A DNA stretch of 64,000 nt from Caulobacter sp. BK020. GTDB taxonomy: Bacteria; Pseudomonadota; Alphaproteobacteria; Caulobacterales; Caulobacteraceae. Location of the stretch: NCBI RefSeq assembly GCF_004342605.1, contig NZ_SLZL01000001.1, positions 186,001-250,000 of the forward strand, read 5' to 3'. This document shows, piece after piece, positions 18,073 to 27,319 of this stretch. The notes beneath the pieces were generated by a model that searched no databases, was not told the origin of the DNA, and worked only from the letters and a program-made list of their open reading frames with translations. The position numbers were made by a program, and so were the translations under genes. Within the stretch, counting starts at the first letter, position 1; each line of letters opens with the position of its first letter.

Positions 18073-19368
18073 TCAGGGCTTGGCCTGCAGCCGCGTCATC
18101 GGCTCGGCGGCAGGCTCGGCCAGCTTGACCAGCGGCCGCACGGCGTTCTCGACCGGCGACAGCTCGCCGATCTCCTTGCCCTCGTGGTCGACCGACAGGT
18201 CCTCGAAGCGGCGGGCCTGGGTCAGGACCTGGCTTTCCAGCGAGCCGACGAACTGGTTGTAGCGGCCGACCGCCGCCTCCAGCGCCTTGCCCACCGAGCC
18301 GGCATGGGCCCCCATGACGGCGATGCGCTTGTAGAGCTCGCGGCCCACGGCGACGATATTGGCGGCGTTCTTGGCCTGGTCCTCGGCCCGCCAGCCATAG
18401 GCGACGGCCTTGCACAGGGCGAACAGGGTGGTCGGCGTGACCAGCAGCACCCGGCGGTCCATGGCCTCGGTCATCAGGTCGGGCAGGCGGTCCAGAGCGG
18501 CGGCCAGGAAGCCGTCGCCGGGCACGAACATGGCCACGAAGTCGGGCGAGCCCTCGCTGGCGAACTGGTCCCAGTAGGCCTTGGCCGAAAGCCCCTGCAT
18601 GTGGGCGCGGACGCTGGCGGCGTGGCGGGCCAGGGCGCTTTCGCGCAGGTGGTCCTCGGTCGCCTCCTGGGCCTCGAGGAAGGCGTTCAGCGAGCACTTG
18701 GCGTCGATCACGAACACCCCGCCGCCCGGCATCTTGACCTTGACGTCGGGACGCCGGCGGCCCTCGTCGCTGTCGACGCTGAACTGCTCCTCGAAGTCGA
18801 AGCGGGTGTTGAGGCCCGCGGCCTCCAGCACGTTGCGCAGGGTCTGCTCGCCCCAGCGGCCCTGGACCCCGGCCCCGCGCCGCAGGGCGGCCGACAGCTT
18901 GCGGGCCTCGAACTGGGTGGCGGTCGAGGCTTCCATCAGGGCGGCGATCTGGGCCTTCAGGCCGCCGGTCTCCTCGGCGCGGGCCTTCTCGACGGCCACG
19001 ACCTGGGCCTCGAACTTGGCCAGGGTCTCGGCCACCGGCTTGAGCTGGGCCTCCAGGCGCTGCTGGCTGAGCAGCTCGCGGCTCTTGAAGTTCTCCTCGG
19101 TGCGCTTGATCAGCGCCTCGGCCACGGTGTTGGCGGTCATGGTCGCCTGCTGGGCGGCCTGGGCGCGGATCAGCTCGGCCTGGGTGGCGGCCTGGTCCTC
19201 CAGCAGCCGGGCCCGCTCGCCGGCCTGGACCAGTTGTTCGTTCAGCCGCCACGCCTTGGCCTCGGCCTCCGCAGCGCGGCGCATGGCCCAGACGGCGAAT
19301 CCGATGGCGGCCAAGGCCGCCAGCAGCAGGACCAGGGCGAGGATCAGGAACGGATCTGCGAAGTTCAT
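18073..19368 (-). CDS. rmuC: DNA recombination protein RmuC
   Basis: The 431-residue protein has one N-terminal membrane helix ([21 protein letters not shown]), a long coiled coil (about 30-135) and a restriction-endonuclease-like C-terminal domain with [23 protein letters not shown] and [16 protein letters not shown], the RmuC signature. RmuC is known from E. coli as limiting inversions at short inverted repeats. Its biochemical activity is not firmly defined. Confidence 0.93.
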   Translation of the reverse strand: MNFADPFLILALVLLLAALAAIGFAVWAMRRAAEAEAKAWRLNEQLVQAGERARLLEDQAATQAELIRAQAAQQATMTANTVAEALIKRTEENFKSRELLSQQRLEAQLKPVAETLAKFEAQVVAVEKARAEETGGLKAQIAALMEASTATQFEARKLSAALRRGAGVQGRWGEQTLRNVLEAAGLNTRFDFEEQFSVDSDEGRRRPDVKVKMPGGGVFVIDAKCSLNAFLEAQEATEDHLRESALARHAASVRAHMQGLSAKAYWDQFASEGSPDFVAMFVPGDGFLAAALDRLPDLMTEAMDRRVLLVTPTTLFALCKAVAYGWRAEDQAKNAANIVAVGRELYKRIAVMGAHAGSVGKALEAAVGRYNQFVGSLESQVLTQARRFEDLSVDHEGKEIGELSPVENAVRPLVKLAEPAAEPMTRLQAKP

Positions 19369-19410
19369 GCTCCGTTCTTAGCCGGAGTCGGGGGATCGGG
19401 AAAGCGGCGC

Positions 19411-19540
19411 ACTGGCCCCCTACGGACCGCTTCGCGGTCGTCTTCCCCCAGGAGGGGGAAGAACGCTGTCGCCGCGCCGTGCGGCTCCGCCCCCTATGGG
19501 GGCGGACAGACCGCGAAGCGGTCAGGTGGGGGCAAGTGTT
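19411..19540. repeat. Intergenic repeat A, copy 1
   Basis: This ~130-base segment between recR and rmuC is closely matched at 50139-50260 in the same orientation. Both contain the GGTCGC/CGCGAAG hairpin, CTTCCCCCAGNGGGGGAAG and a final GGTCAGGTGGGGGCAAGTG. Confidence 0.8.
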
Positions 19541-19544
19541 CGCC

Positions 19545-20147
19545 CTAGGCCGGCCGTCTCGCCCTCAGCGCCTGGGCGATCGTGCCGTCGTCCAGCCAGT
19601 CCAGGTCGCCGCCCACCGGCACGCCGCGCGCCAGCATGGTCACCGAGACGCCCGTGGGCGCCAGGCGGTCGGCCAGGTAGTGGGCGGTGGTCTGGCCGTC
19701 GACGGTGGCCGGCAGGGCCAGGATGACTTCGGCGATCTCGCTGTTGCTGGCCCGGCCCAGCAGTTCGTTGACCCGCAGGGCCTCGGGCCCCACGCCGTCC
19801 AGCGCCGACAGCAGGCCGCCCAGCACGTGGTAGCGCCCCTTGAACGAGCCGCCGCGCTCCATGGCCCACAGCGATCCCACCTCCTCGACCACGCACAGCA
19901 GGCGGTTGTCGCGCGTGGCGTCCGAGCAAACGGCGCAGGGGTCGGAGGTGTCCAGCGAGCCGCACACCGAGCAGGTGCGCACCTTGGCCTGGGCGTCGAC
20001 GATCGCCGCCGCCAGCGGGGCCAGCAGGGTGTCGCGCTTCTTCAGCAGGGCCAGGGCCGCCCGCCGGCCCGAGCGCGGCCCAAGGCCCGGCAGCTTGGAC
20101 AGCAGGGCGATCAGGCGCTCGATCTCGGGTCCGGCGGAGGCGGCCAT
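19545..20147 (-). CDS. recR: Recombination mediator RecR
   Basis: RecR acts with RecO (and RecF) to load RecA on gapped DNA. The 200-residue protein has the helix-hairpin-helix [16 protein letters not shown], a four-cysteine zinc finger [16 protein letters not shown] and a Toprim domain beginning RLLCVVEE. The ATG at 20147 ([12 protein letters not shown]) fits the family N-terminus; its first base overlaps the stop of the upstream NTF2-like gene. ybaB and dnaX lie further upstream, the usual dnaX-ybaB-recR order. Confidence 0.96.
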   Translation of the reverse strand: MAASAGPEIERLIALLSKLPGLGPRSGRRAALALLKKRDTLLAPLAAAIVDAQAKVRTCSVCGSLDTSDPCAVCSDATRDNRLLCVVEEVGSLWAMERGGSFKGRYHVLGGLLSALDGVGPEALRVNELLGRASNSEIAEVILALPATVDGQTTAHYLADRLAPTGVSVTMLARGVPVGGDLDWLDDGTIAQALRARRPA

Positions 20148-20584
20148 CAGGACTTGGCCACCCGGGTGACTTGCGAATAGACCACCCGCCACTGGCCGTC
20201 GCGCCGGGCCCAGGCGTCCACGAAGCGCACGACCAGGGCGAAGCGCTGACCGCCGTCCGTGCCCGTCATATTGACCCGGCCGCCCAGGAGGGCCGTGTCG
20301 CCCAGCACCTTCTCGACCGGTTCCTCGATCGTGAACGGGTCGAGCTTGAAGCCGGGGGCCACATAGTCGGCGATCAGCCGAGCCTTGTCCTGGACCTGGC
20401 CCGCGCCGTTGACCAGCACGTAGTCGTCGGCCACCAGCCGCTCCAGCGCCGCGCGGTCGCCGTTCACCTGGGCCGCGTCATAGGCGTGGGCCGCCGCGGC
20501 CAGGTCGGCCGGCAGCGGGTCGGCCAGGGCGACGGCCGGCGCGGCCAGGGCCAGGGCGATCAGGGCGGTGGGCAAACGGAGCAT
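20147..20584 (-). CDS. Secreted NTF2-like / DUF4440 protein
   Basis: This 145-residue protein has a Sec signal peptide ([21 protein letters not shown]) and one NTF2-like cone domain with [32 protein letters not shown] and a C-terminal [16 protein letters not shown] strand. Such domains bind small hydrophobic molecules or act as enzymes; no activity can be assigned. It is inserted between ybaB and recR, and overlaps recR by one base, so it is co-translated with it. Confidence 0.8.
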   Translation of the reverse strand: MLRLPTALIALALAAPAVALADPLPADLAAAAHAYDAAQVNGDRAALERLVADDYVLVNGAGQVQDKARLIADYVAPGFKLDPFTIEEPVEKVLGDTALLGGRVNMTGTDGGQRFALVVRFVDAWARRDGQWRVVYSQVTRVAKS

Positions 20585-20600
20585 GGTGTCCTCTCCCTAG

Positions 20601-20728
20601 ATCCGCTCATCCCGGCGAATGCCGGGACCCAGATGGAATAGCTCGGAGCCGGCTTCCACAAGCGCGGAGTTCTTCCAGTCAGACCCAGCCTTTGGATCTG
20701 GGTCCCGGCATTCGCCGGGATGAGCGGA
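20601..20728. repeat. Paired REP-like element, copy 3
   Basis: Inverted arms (20601-20635 and 20695-20728) share the GCTCATCCCGGCGAATGCCGGGACCCAGAT-type core with copy 2. It lies between ybaB and the NTF2-like gene inside a probable operon. Confidence 0.85.
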
Positions 20729-20747
20729 AGTCAAAATGGGAAACGCT

Positions 20748-21077
20748 CTAGAACTTCATCCCCGGCAGGCCGCCCATCATGCCGGCCATCGGGCCGGCGG
20801 CTTCCTGCATCAGTTGGGCCTGCCTGGCGTCGAGCTTCTTCTTGGCGTCGGCGTGGGCGGCGACGATCAGGTCGGCGATCACCTCGCCCTCGCCCGGCTC
20901 GACCAGGCTCTCGTCCAGCACCACCTTGGCCAGCTCGCCCGAGCCCTTCAGGGTGACGGTGACCATGCCGCCGCCGGCCGTGCCGTCGACGGTCAGTTCG
21001 GCCAGCCGCGCCTGGGCGTCGGCCAGCTTCTGCTGCATGGCCTGGGCCTGCTTCATCAGGCCGTTGAGGTCTTTCAT
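20748..21077 (-). CDS. Nucleoid-associated protein YbaB/EbfC
   Basis: The 109-residue protein, starting MKDLNGLMKQAQAMQQKL, matches the YbaB/EbfC family of small dimeric DNA-binding proteins, with the conserved GxGxVxVTxxGxGELxxVxxDxSL-type core. An in-frame ATG at 21092 is possible but GGAG lies nine bases before the ATG at 21077, which is also the family start. The gene ends in CTCTAG, the same edge seen in the ~105 bp repeat described elsewhere in this window. The partner dnaX lies just upstream. Confidence 0.92.
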   Translation of the reverse strand: MKDLNGLMKQAQAMQQKLADAQARLAELTVDGTAGGGMVTVTLKGSGELAKVVLDESLVEPGEGEVIADLIVAAHADAKKKLDARQAQLMQEAAGPMAGMMGGLPGMKF

Positions 21078-21147
21078 CAGGTTTAGCTCCATGGGTGGGC
21101 GCGAGGATCAAAGTCCGTTTCCCCGGCGAAGACAGATATAGGAAAGC

Positions 21148-22983
21148 CTACAGGTCTTCGACTTCATCCGGCTCGATCGGCGGCGCCTGGGGCGTCAGGA
21201 TCGTGCGGACCTCGACGATCTCGGCGCCCGGGAAGGCGCTGAGCACCGAGGCGACGAACGGGTCGGACTTGATCGCCGCCAGCTCCTCGCGCTCCTCGCG
21301 CTTCTGGCGCTCGAACAGGCTCTCGGCCCCGCCGCCGCCTTCTGCCGCCACCAGCCAGGGCTGGCCGGTCCATTCCTTCAGCGCCCGCACCAGCCGGCCG
21401 GCCAGGTTGCCGGGCGCGCCGGGGGCCGGTTCGAAGGTGATCGCCCCGGGCCGGAAGCTGATCGGGCGGACATATTGCTCGACGTCCAGGCGCAGGCCGA
21501 TGTCGCGCTTCTCGGCGATCAGCTTCACGACGTCTTCGAAGGACGCCAGCACCGGCGCGGCCGGCGCCGAGGGCGCGGCCATCACTCGGGCCTGGGCGTT
21601 GACGGCCCCGCCTCCGCCGCCGCCGATCGAACCGCCGCCGCCCCCGCCGCCGGGGCCGGCCGGCTGGCCGTCGCGCAGGGCCTTCAGCGCCTCCTCCGGA
21701 CCGGGCAGGTCGGCGGCGTAGCACAGGCGGATCAGCGCCATCTCGGCCGCAGCCATGGCGTCGGGCGCGCGGCGCACCTCGTCATGGGCCTTGAGCAGCA
21801 TCTGCCACAGCCGCGCCAGGGTCCCGGCCGAGGTCTGGGCCCCGATCGAGGTCAGGCGCGCGGCCTGCTCCTTGGGCATCGACAGGGCGTCCGGCCCCAG
21901 GGCCTTGGCCACCGACGCCGCGTGGCAGTGATCCAGCAGGTCCAGCATCACCACCGCCGGGTCGGCGCCGAAGCCCCACAGGGCGCGGAAGCCCTTCAGC
22001 GACTCGCCCGGCTTGCCGCTCATCACGTTTTCGAACAGGGCGATGGTCTGGCCGCGGTCGGCCAGGCCCAGCATGTCGCGCACCACCGCGGCGGTGACGG
22101 TCGAACCGCGCTCGCCCTGGACGATGGCCTGGTCCAGCAGCGACAGGCCGTCGCGCACCGAGCCCTCGGCGGCGCGGGCGATCAGGGCCAGGCCGTCCTC
22201 CTCGACCTTGGCCCCTTCCTTGGCGGCGATGCGGCCGAAATGCTTGACCAGCACGTCCGGCTCGACCCGGCGCAGGTCGAAGCGCTGGGTGCGCGACAGG
22301 ATCGTCACCGGCACCTTGCGGATCTCGGTGGTGGCGAAGATGAACTTGGCGTGCGGCGGCGGCTCTTCCAGCGTCTTGAGCAGGGCGTTGAACGCCGCCG
22401 TCGACAGCATGTGCACTTCGTCGATGATGTAGACCTTGTAGCGCGCCTCGACCGGGGCGTAGCGCACCCCGTCCAGCAGCTCGCGCATCTCGTCGACCTT
22501 GGTGCGGCTGGCGGCGTCCAGCTCCAGCACGTCCATGTGCCGGCCTTCGATGATCGCCTTGCAGTGCCGCCCCTCGACGGTCAGGTCGACCGAGGGGCCG
22601 TTGACCGTGTCGGTCTCGTAGTTCAGCGCCCTGGCCAGCAGGCGGGCGGTGGTGGTCTTGCCCACCCCGCGCACGCCGGTCAGCATGAAGGCGTGGGCGA
22701 TGCGGCCGGTGGAGAAGGCGTTGGCCAGGGTGCGGACCATGGCCTCCTGGCCGATCAGGTCCTCGAAGGTGCGCGGCCGGTACTTGCGCGCCAGCACGGT
22801 GTAGGCGGCGTCCGGATCCGCAGGCGCCTGGTCGGCGGCGGCAGGCGTCGTCACGGCCGGCGGCATCGCCTGGGGCGCGGCCGGCGGCCCGCCGAAGATG
22901 TCGGCGGTGTTCTCGTCGCGTTCGGCGGGTTCTTCGTCCCACGGCGGCGCGGAATCGGTCGTGAGGTCGTCGTGGTCGGCCAT
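21148..22983 (-). CDS. dnaX: DNA polymerase III subunit gamma/tau
   Basis: DnaX is the clamp-loader ATPase and polymerase linker. The 611-residue protein has a ~55-residue acidic Pro/Ala-rich N-terminal extension, then YTVLARKYRPRTFEDLIGQ, Walker A GVRGVGKTT, Walker B YIIDEVHML, sensor LSRTQRFDLRR and a C-terminal tau-like part with a Gly-rich linker (GGGGGGGSIGGGGGG). The four-cysteine zinc module of the E. coli protein is absent; only one Cys (RHCKAI) remains. The ATG at 22983 precedes MADHDDL. The SRP RNA gene lies just upstream on the same strand. Confidence 0.96.
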   Translation of the reverse strand: MADHDDLTTDSAPPWDEEPAERDENTADIFGGPPAAPQAMPPAVTTPAAADQAPADPDAAYTVLARKYRPRTFEDLIGQEAMVRTLANAFSTGRIAHAFMLTGVRGVGKTTTARLLARALNYETDTVNGPSVDLTVEGRHCKAIIEGRHMDVLELDAASRTKVDEMRELLDGVRYAPVEARYKVYIIDEVHMLSTAAFNALLKTLEEPPPHAKFIFATTEIRKVPVTILSRTQRFDLRRVEPDVLVKHFGRIAAKEGAKVEEDGLALIARAAEGSVRDGLSLLDQAIVQGERGSTVTAAVVRDMLGLADRGQTIALFENVMSGKPGESLKGFRALWGFGADPAVVMLDLLDHCHAASVAKALGPDALSMPKEQAARLTSIGAQTSAGTLARLWQMLLKAHDEVRRAPDAMAAAEMALIRLCYAADLPGPEEALKALRDGQPAGPGGGGGGGSIGGGGGGAVNAQARVMAAPSAPAAPVLASFEDVVKLIAEKRDIGLRLDVEQYVRPISFRPGAITFEPAPGAPGNLAGRLVRALKEWTGQPWLVAAEGGGGAESLFERQKREEREELAAIKSDPFVASVLSAFPGAEIVEVRTILTPQAPPIEPDEVEDL

Positions 22984-23066
22984 GGCGTGAGTGTAGTGTG
23001 CGGACGGGCGCAGCAAAAGGCTCGCGCGGCCCTTGGCGGCCAGAAGCTGACAGATTTTGGCGGAAG

Positions 23067-23163
23067 GTGGAGACCGGACAGCGACCCAGAGGGGATCTCG
23101 TTGTGGCTGCTGCCTCTCGGCCCTGACCAGGTTGGCGAGGACTCCGTCCGCGCCGGTCTCCAA
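23067..23163 (-). ncRNA. ffs: Bacterial signal recognition particle RNA (4.5S RNA)
   Basis: The minus strand carries the diagnostic apical domain of bacterial SRP RNA, CCTGGTCAGGGCCGAGAGGC followed at once by AGCAGCC. The two ends pair through GGAGACCGG (complement of 23153-23161) and CCGGTCTCC (complement of 23069-23077), giving the long rod. A -35-like TTGCAT and a -10-like GATATA, 17 bases apart, lie just before the 5' end. The RNA binds Ffh and directs ribosomes to the membrane. Its position upstream of dnaX is common in alphaproteobacteria. Ends are approximate. Confidence 0.88.
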
Positions 23164-23310
23164 GGCCTATATCGCGACTCATCGTGACGGATGCAAGACA
23201 CGATGCGCGGAGCCGTGACGACTCTTCGTCGCGGCGGCTTTTGCGCCGGGCCGCATTTTCTTCGCGCGAAGCCGAATCCCCTTCGCGCGAAAATGCTCTA
23301 GAGATTCGCC

Positions 23311-24252
23311 ATGGCCCTTTCGATCATCACCAACACCTTCGCCGGCAATCCGCTCGACCGCGCCAGCGAGCGCCGGGGCGACGAGGCCTGGCTGGCCGAG
23401 AAGGCCGCCGACCCGCAGTCGCTGGCCGTGGCCGTCTGGAACGGCAAGGCCCTGGTCGAGGACGCCGTCGGCGACGATGGCAAGGTGACGGGCGCCCAGA
23501 TCGCCTATCTGCGCGCCGACATGGCCAAGGACCTGGCCGCCACCCCCGAGCGGCTGCTGTTCCTGGGCCTGTGGAAGGACATCGCGGTGTTCGCCGTCGA
23601 CCTGGAGGGCGGGGCCGACCCGGCCGAGGGGCCGCTGCGGGGCCTGGGCCGGTTCGAGGAGCTGCGCGGCGTCGCCCCGACCCTGCCGCCGCCCGACGCC
23701 GGCATCCTGGCCACCGCCAAGTCGATGTTCGAATGGCGGCGCAAGCACAAGTGGTGCAGCAACTGCGGCCAGGAGACAGTGGTCAGCGACGGCGGCTGGA
23801 AGCGCCAGTGCCCGTCCTGCCAGGCCGAGCACTTCCCGCGCACCGACCCCGTGGCGATCATGCTGGCCCTGCACGACGGCCGCTGCCTGCTGGGCCGCCA
23901 GGCGCTGTGGCCGCCCGGCATGTACTCGGCCCTGGCCGGCTTCATCGAGCCGGGCGAGACCATCGAGGAAGGCTGCGCCCGCGAGCTGAAGGAAGAGGCC
24001 GGCCTGACCGCCACGGCGGTGCGCTACCACTCCAGCCAGCCGTGGCCGTGGCCCTCGTCGCTGATGATGGGTCTGATGGCCGACGTCGACAGCGACGTCG
24101 CCGCGCCCGACCAGACCGAGCTGGAAGCGGTCAAGTGGTTCACCAAGGACGAGGCGAAGGCCCTGATCAAGGGCGAGCTGGAAGGCTTCTTCGCCCCCCC
24201 GCCCCTGGCGATCGCCCACCAGCTGATCAAGGCCTGGGCGGAGGGGGAATAG
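23311..24252 (+). CDS. nudC: NAD(+) diphosphatase (NudC-type Nudix hydrolase)
   Basis: The 313-residue protein has the NudC layout: an N-terminal domain, a zinc ribbon (CSNCGQ...CPSCQAEHFPRTDPV), the Nudix box GFIEPGETIEEGCARELKEEAGL and the NudC marker SSQPWPWPSSLMMG. By family knowledge it cleaves NADH to NMNH and AMP and can remove NAD caps from RNA. It is alone on the plus strand, divergent from ffs and dnaX. Confidence 0.94.
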   Translation: MALSIITNTFAGNPLDRASERRGDEAWLAEKAADPQSLAVAVWNGKALVEDAVGDDGKVTGAQIAYLRADMAKDLAATPERLLFLGLWKDIAVFAVDLEGGADPAEGPLRGLGRFEELRGVAPTLPPPDAGILATAKSMFEWRRKHKWCSNCGQETVVSDGGWKRQCPSCQAEHFPRTDPVAIMLALHDGRCLLGRQALWPPGMYSALAGFIEPGETIEEGCARELKEEAGLTATAVRYHSSQPWPWPSSLMMGLMADVDSDVAAPDQTELEAVKWFTKDEAKALIKGELEGFFAPPPLAIAHQLIKAWAEGE

Positions 24253-24284
24253 GGCTAAATCCTCCCCCATAGGGGGAGGATCAT

Positions 24285-24701
24285 TTACCCGAACAGCACC
24301 GCCAGCTCTCGAACCACCATCCACGCCAGCACCAGCGTCGCCGCCGCGAAGGCGGTGAAACGCAGCAGCACGATGTTGACGCTGACCTGGATCAGGCTGT
24401 GCAGCACCCGCAGGCCCACGAACGCCCAGGCCAGCCGCACCGCCAGCGGATCGCCATGGCCGGCCACCTGGATGGCCAGGGCCGCCGCGTAGAAGATCGT
24501 CGGCTGCTCCATCAGGTGGTTGTAGTTGTCGGCGGCCTGGCGGGCGATCGGCGGCAGGCCGTCCAAGCCGCCCGGAAAGGCCGCGTCCTGCGGCTTGATC
24601 CCGGCCCGGCTCATGGCCGGCAGCCGCTGGACGTACATCCACAGCCAGATCACCAGCGACCAGGCTGTCAGCGCCATCACTGGCGCGATCAGCGTATTCA
24701 T
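24285..24701 (-). CDS. MAPEG-family membrane protein
   Basis: The 138-residue protein has four hydrophobic helices and the MAPEG pattern PPIARQAADNYNHLMEQPTIFYAAALA, followed by AWAFVGLRVLHSLIQVSVN. Family members include glutathione transferases and peroxidases of membranes; the bacterial substrate is usually unknown. It is convergent with nudC, 32 bases away. Confidence 0.85.
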   Translation of the reverse strand: MNTLIAPVMALTAWSLVIWLWMYVQRLPAMSRAGIKPQDAAFPGGLDGLPPIARQAADNYNHLMEQPTIFYAAALAIQVAGHGDPLAVRLAWAFVGLRVLHSLIQVSVNIVLLRFTAFAAATLVLAWMVVRELAVLFG

Positions 24702-24835
24702 TCTCGCCTCCCCACCTTCGTTCGGAGGAGATTAGACGCCGACCGGCGCTATCCGGAAGCGTGCCGTTGCGACAGGCCTCCGGGGCCGATCACCTTCAGC
24801 GTCGCACGCGAAGCCGGTGCTCGGCCTGGCCTCGA

Positions 24836-26467
24836 TCAGCTTGAGACCCGGGCCCGATAGGTCAGCGCGCGGAACACCACCTCGCCCTCTCCGGCCGAGA
24901 ACAGGGCGGGCCTCAAGCTCAGGAAGCCGTCGGCCATGTTGTGGTTGTAGCCCGACACCTCGTAGGACACGATCTTCCGCCACGCGCCGCCAGGCCGGCG
25001 GACGAAGAAGCTGGCGACATCGCGGTCGTTGACCACGCGAAGGCCCAGACGACGCCCCTCGCCAGGTCCCGGCGCCGGATAACCCTGTTCTCTGCCGCCC
25101 TTGTAGGCGTGCAGCCGCTCGGCCTCGGCGCCGACGCCGCAGAACAGCTTGTCGTCGTAGAACAGCAGCAGGCCGCCCTGGCCCGGGCCGCGAAGCTCCA
25201 GGTCGATGGTCACCTCGTAGGACCGATCGCCGGCAATCATGGCCAACGGTGAGGCGTCGGCCGGGCCGCTTCCCTGACCCTTCAGGACCAGACCGCCGTC
25301 GGCCAGCCGGACGCGGTCCAGATAGCCGGGCTTCGGCGCGAAGAAGGCCAGGCGCGAGCCCAGCATGGCCTGGTGGAAATCGTCGGACAGCGCCAGGCCG
25401 TGCGGGTTGGTCGCTGTCCTGCTTGGCTTGGGCAGCGGCCGGGAGAGATCGCCGCCCAGGGCCCTGGGCCAGCCGTCGGCGGTCCATTCAAACGGCTCCA
25501 GCAGCATCTGCCGGCCCAGGGTCCGGAAGCCATGCTCATAGCCGTGATAGGCCAGCCACCAGTCGCCGGCCGGTCCCTGCACCGGGGTGGCGTGGCCGCG
25601 CGACCACCAGGGCTCGTCGATGCTGGTGGTCCTGACGATGGGGTTGTGCGGGCAGTTCTCCCACGGCCCATGGATCGAGCGCGAGCGGGCGACCACCGCC
25701 ATGTGGCTGGTCGGCGGCCCGGCCGTGCCGCCCTGACCCGAGAACAGGTAGAACCAGCCGCCGTGGCGCAGGATCTTGGGTCCCTCCGGCGCGGGAGCCT
25801 CGATCACCCAGTCCTCGGGGATCGGCCAGCCGTCATAGACCTTCTCGACCGCCCCGTCCGGACGCAGGCCGTCGTCGCTGATCCGCACCCGGTGGCCGTC
25901 GTTGAGGAACAGGTAGCGCTTGCCGTCCTCGCCGACGGCGTGGCCGGGGTCGATATAGCCGTCCAGGCCCATATCGATCGGCGCGCTCCACGGCCCCGCC
26001 ATCGACGGCGCGTGGATTACGTAGATCTTGAACGGCAGGCCGGCCGCCTCCGCCTTGGTCAGGACGGGGATGTAGATGAAATAGCGGCCGTCGTGCCTGG
26101 CGATGTCCAGGGCCCAGACCGTGCCCAGCGGGACTGTCAGGGCCGGCCCGACCGGGGTCCAGTTGACCAGATCGCGCGAGCGCCAGACCACCACGCCAGG
26201 ATAGTATTGGAACGAGGAGAAGACGGCGTAATAGTCGTCGCCGTCCTTGAGCACGCTGGGATCGGCGCGGTCGCCCGACAGCACCGGATTGCGATAGAAG
26301 CCGTCGCCCAGGTCGGCTCGGCGCTGCCCCTCCACACCGGCCCGCCAGGGCGGCGACCGATCGGCGGCGACTGTAGCGGCCCGGGCCGTCGATGCTCCCA
26401 CGGAGGTTCCCAGGCCGCCGGCCGAGGCCAGGCCCAGCAGCAGGGCTTCGCGGCGCGACCGGGCCAC
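24836..26467 (-). CDS. Secreted glycoside hydrolase family 43 protein
   Basis: The 543-residue protein has a twin-arginine-like leader (RSRREALLLGLASAGGLG) and a five-bladed beta-propeller with the GH43 start NPVLSGDRADPSVLKDGDDYYAVFSSF, whose Asp is the likely general base, and WVIEAPAPEGPKILRHGGWFYLFSG, whose Glu is the likely acid. A C-terminal beta-sandwich (about 350-543) follows. The family includes beta-xylosidases and arabinofuranosidases of plant hemicellulose. Its GTG start lies three bases after the pheA stop, so it is co-transcribed with kdsB and pheA, an unexpected partnership. Confidence 0.87.
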   Translation of the reverse strand: MARSRREALLLGLASAGGLGTSVGASTARAATVAADRSPPWRAGVEGQRRADLGDGFYRNPVLSGDRADPSVLKDGDDYYAVFSSFQYYPGVVVWRSRDLVNWTPVGPALTVPLGTVWALDIARHDGRYFIYIPVLTKAEAAGLPFKIYVIHAPSMAGPWSAPIDMGLDGYIDPGHAVGEDGKRYLFLNDGHRVRISDDGLRPDGAVEKVYDGWPIPEDWVIEAPAPEGPKILRHGGWFYLFSGQGGTAGPPTSHMAVVARSRSIHGPWENCPHNPIVRTTSIDEPWWSRGHATPVQGPAGDWWLAYHGYEHGFRTLGRQMLLEPFEWTADGWPRALGGDLSRPLPKPSRTATNPHGLALSDDFHQAMLGSRLAFFAPKPGYLDRVRLADGGLVLKGQGSGPADASPLAMIAGDRSYEVTIDLELRGPGQGGLLLFYDDKLFCGVGAEAERLHAYKGGREQGYPAPGPGEGRRLGLRVVNDRDVASFFVRRPGGAWRKIVSYEVSGYNHNMADGFLSLRPALFSAGEGEVVFRALTYRARVSS

Positions 26468-26470
26468 CGC

Positions 26471-27319
26471 CTACACCCGGTCCCGGAACGGATCGGCCGG
26501 ATACACCCCCAGCACCTCAAACTTCTCGGAGAAGAACTTCAGCTCGTCGAAGGCCAGGGCCAGGGGACGGTCCTCGGGGCGGCCGTCGACCTCGGCGTAG
26601 AAGAAGGTGGCGGTGAAGGCCCCGCCCTCCATGTAGCTTTCCAGCTTGGTCATGTTGACGCCGTTGGTCGCGAACCCGCCCAGCGCCTTGTAGAGGGCGG
26701 CCGGCAGGTTGCGGACCTTGAACACGAAGCTGGTCACGCAGCGGTGGGTGAACGGCGGCGGCTCCGGCCTGGGGTCGGCGGTCATCACCAGGAAGCGGGT
26801 GGTGTTGTTGCGCGCGTCCTCGATGTCGCGGGCCAGGATGTCCAGGCCGTAGATCTCGGCGGCCAGGGCGGGGGCGACGGCGGCGCGGGTCGGGTCGGGC
26901 TTCAGGGCCAGGGCCTTGGCGGCGCCGGCCGTGTCGCCGGCGCTCTCGTGGGCCAGGCCGAGTTTCTTCAGGCTGTGGCGGCACTGGCTCAGCGCGATCG
27001 GCATCGAGCAGGCGATCTTCACCTGGTCCAGCGTCACGCCCCTGTTGGCCATCAGCTGGAAGCGGATCGGCTTGAAGCGCTCGCCGATGATCTTCAGGCC
27101 CGACGACGGCAGCAGGTGGTGGACGTCGGCGACGCGGCCGGCGATCGAGTTCTCGATCGGGATCATGCCCAGCTGGCAGGCGCCGGTCTTGATGGCCTCG
27201 AACGCCTCCTCGAAGGTCGCGCAGGGCACGGCCTCATGGTCGGGGAAATAGGTGCGGCAGGCCTCGTGGCTGTTGGCGCCGGGCTCGCCCTGGAAGGCGA
27301 TCTTCTTGAGGATGCTCAT
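26471..27319 (-). CDS. pheA: Prephenate dehydratase
   Basis: PheA turns prephenate into phenylpyruvate in phenylalanine synthesis. The 282-residue protein starts IAFQGEPGANSHEA, has the IPIENSIAGRVADVHHLL substrate segment, the catalytic NNTTRFLVM and a C-terminal ACT domain with the phenylalanine-binding KLESYMEGG. There is no chorismate mutase domain. It overlaps kdsB by four bases. Confidence 0.96.
   Translation of the reverse strand: MSILKKIAFQGEPGANSHEACRTYFPDHEAVPCATFEEAFEAIKTGACQLGMIPIENSIAGRVADVHHLLPSSGLKIIGERFKPIRFQLMANRGVTLDQVKIACSMPIALSQCRHSLKKLGLAHESAGDTAGAAKALALKPDPTRAAVAPALAAEIYGLDILARDIEDARNNTTRFLVMTADPRPEPPPFTHRCVTSFVFKVRNLPAALYKALGGFATNGVNMTKLESYMEGGAFTATFFYAEVDGRPEDRPLALAFDELKFFSEKFEVLGVYPADPFRDRV

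Noticed and set aside
22984..23163. N-terminal extension of dnaX
   Set aside because: The open frame upstream of the ATG runs through the SRP RNA gene and shows no DnaX similarity.
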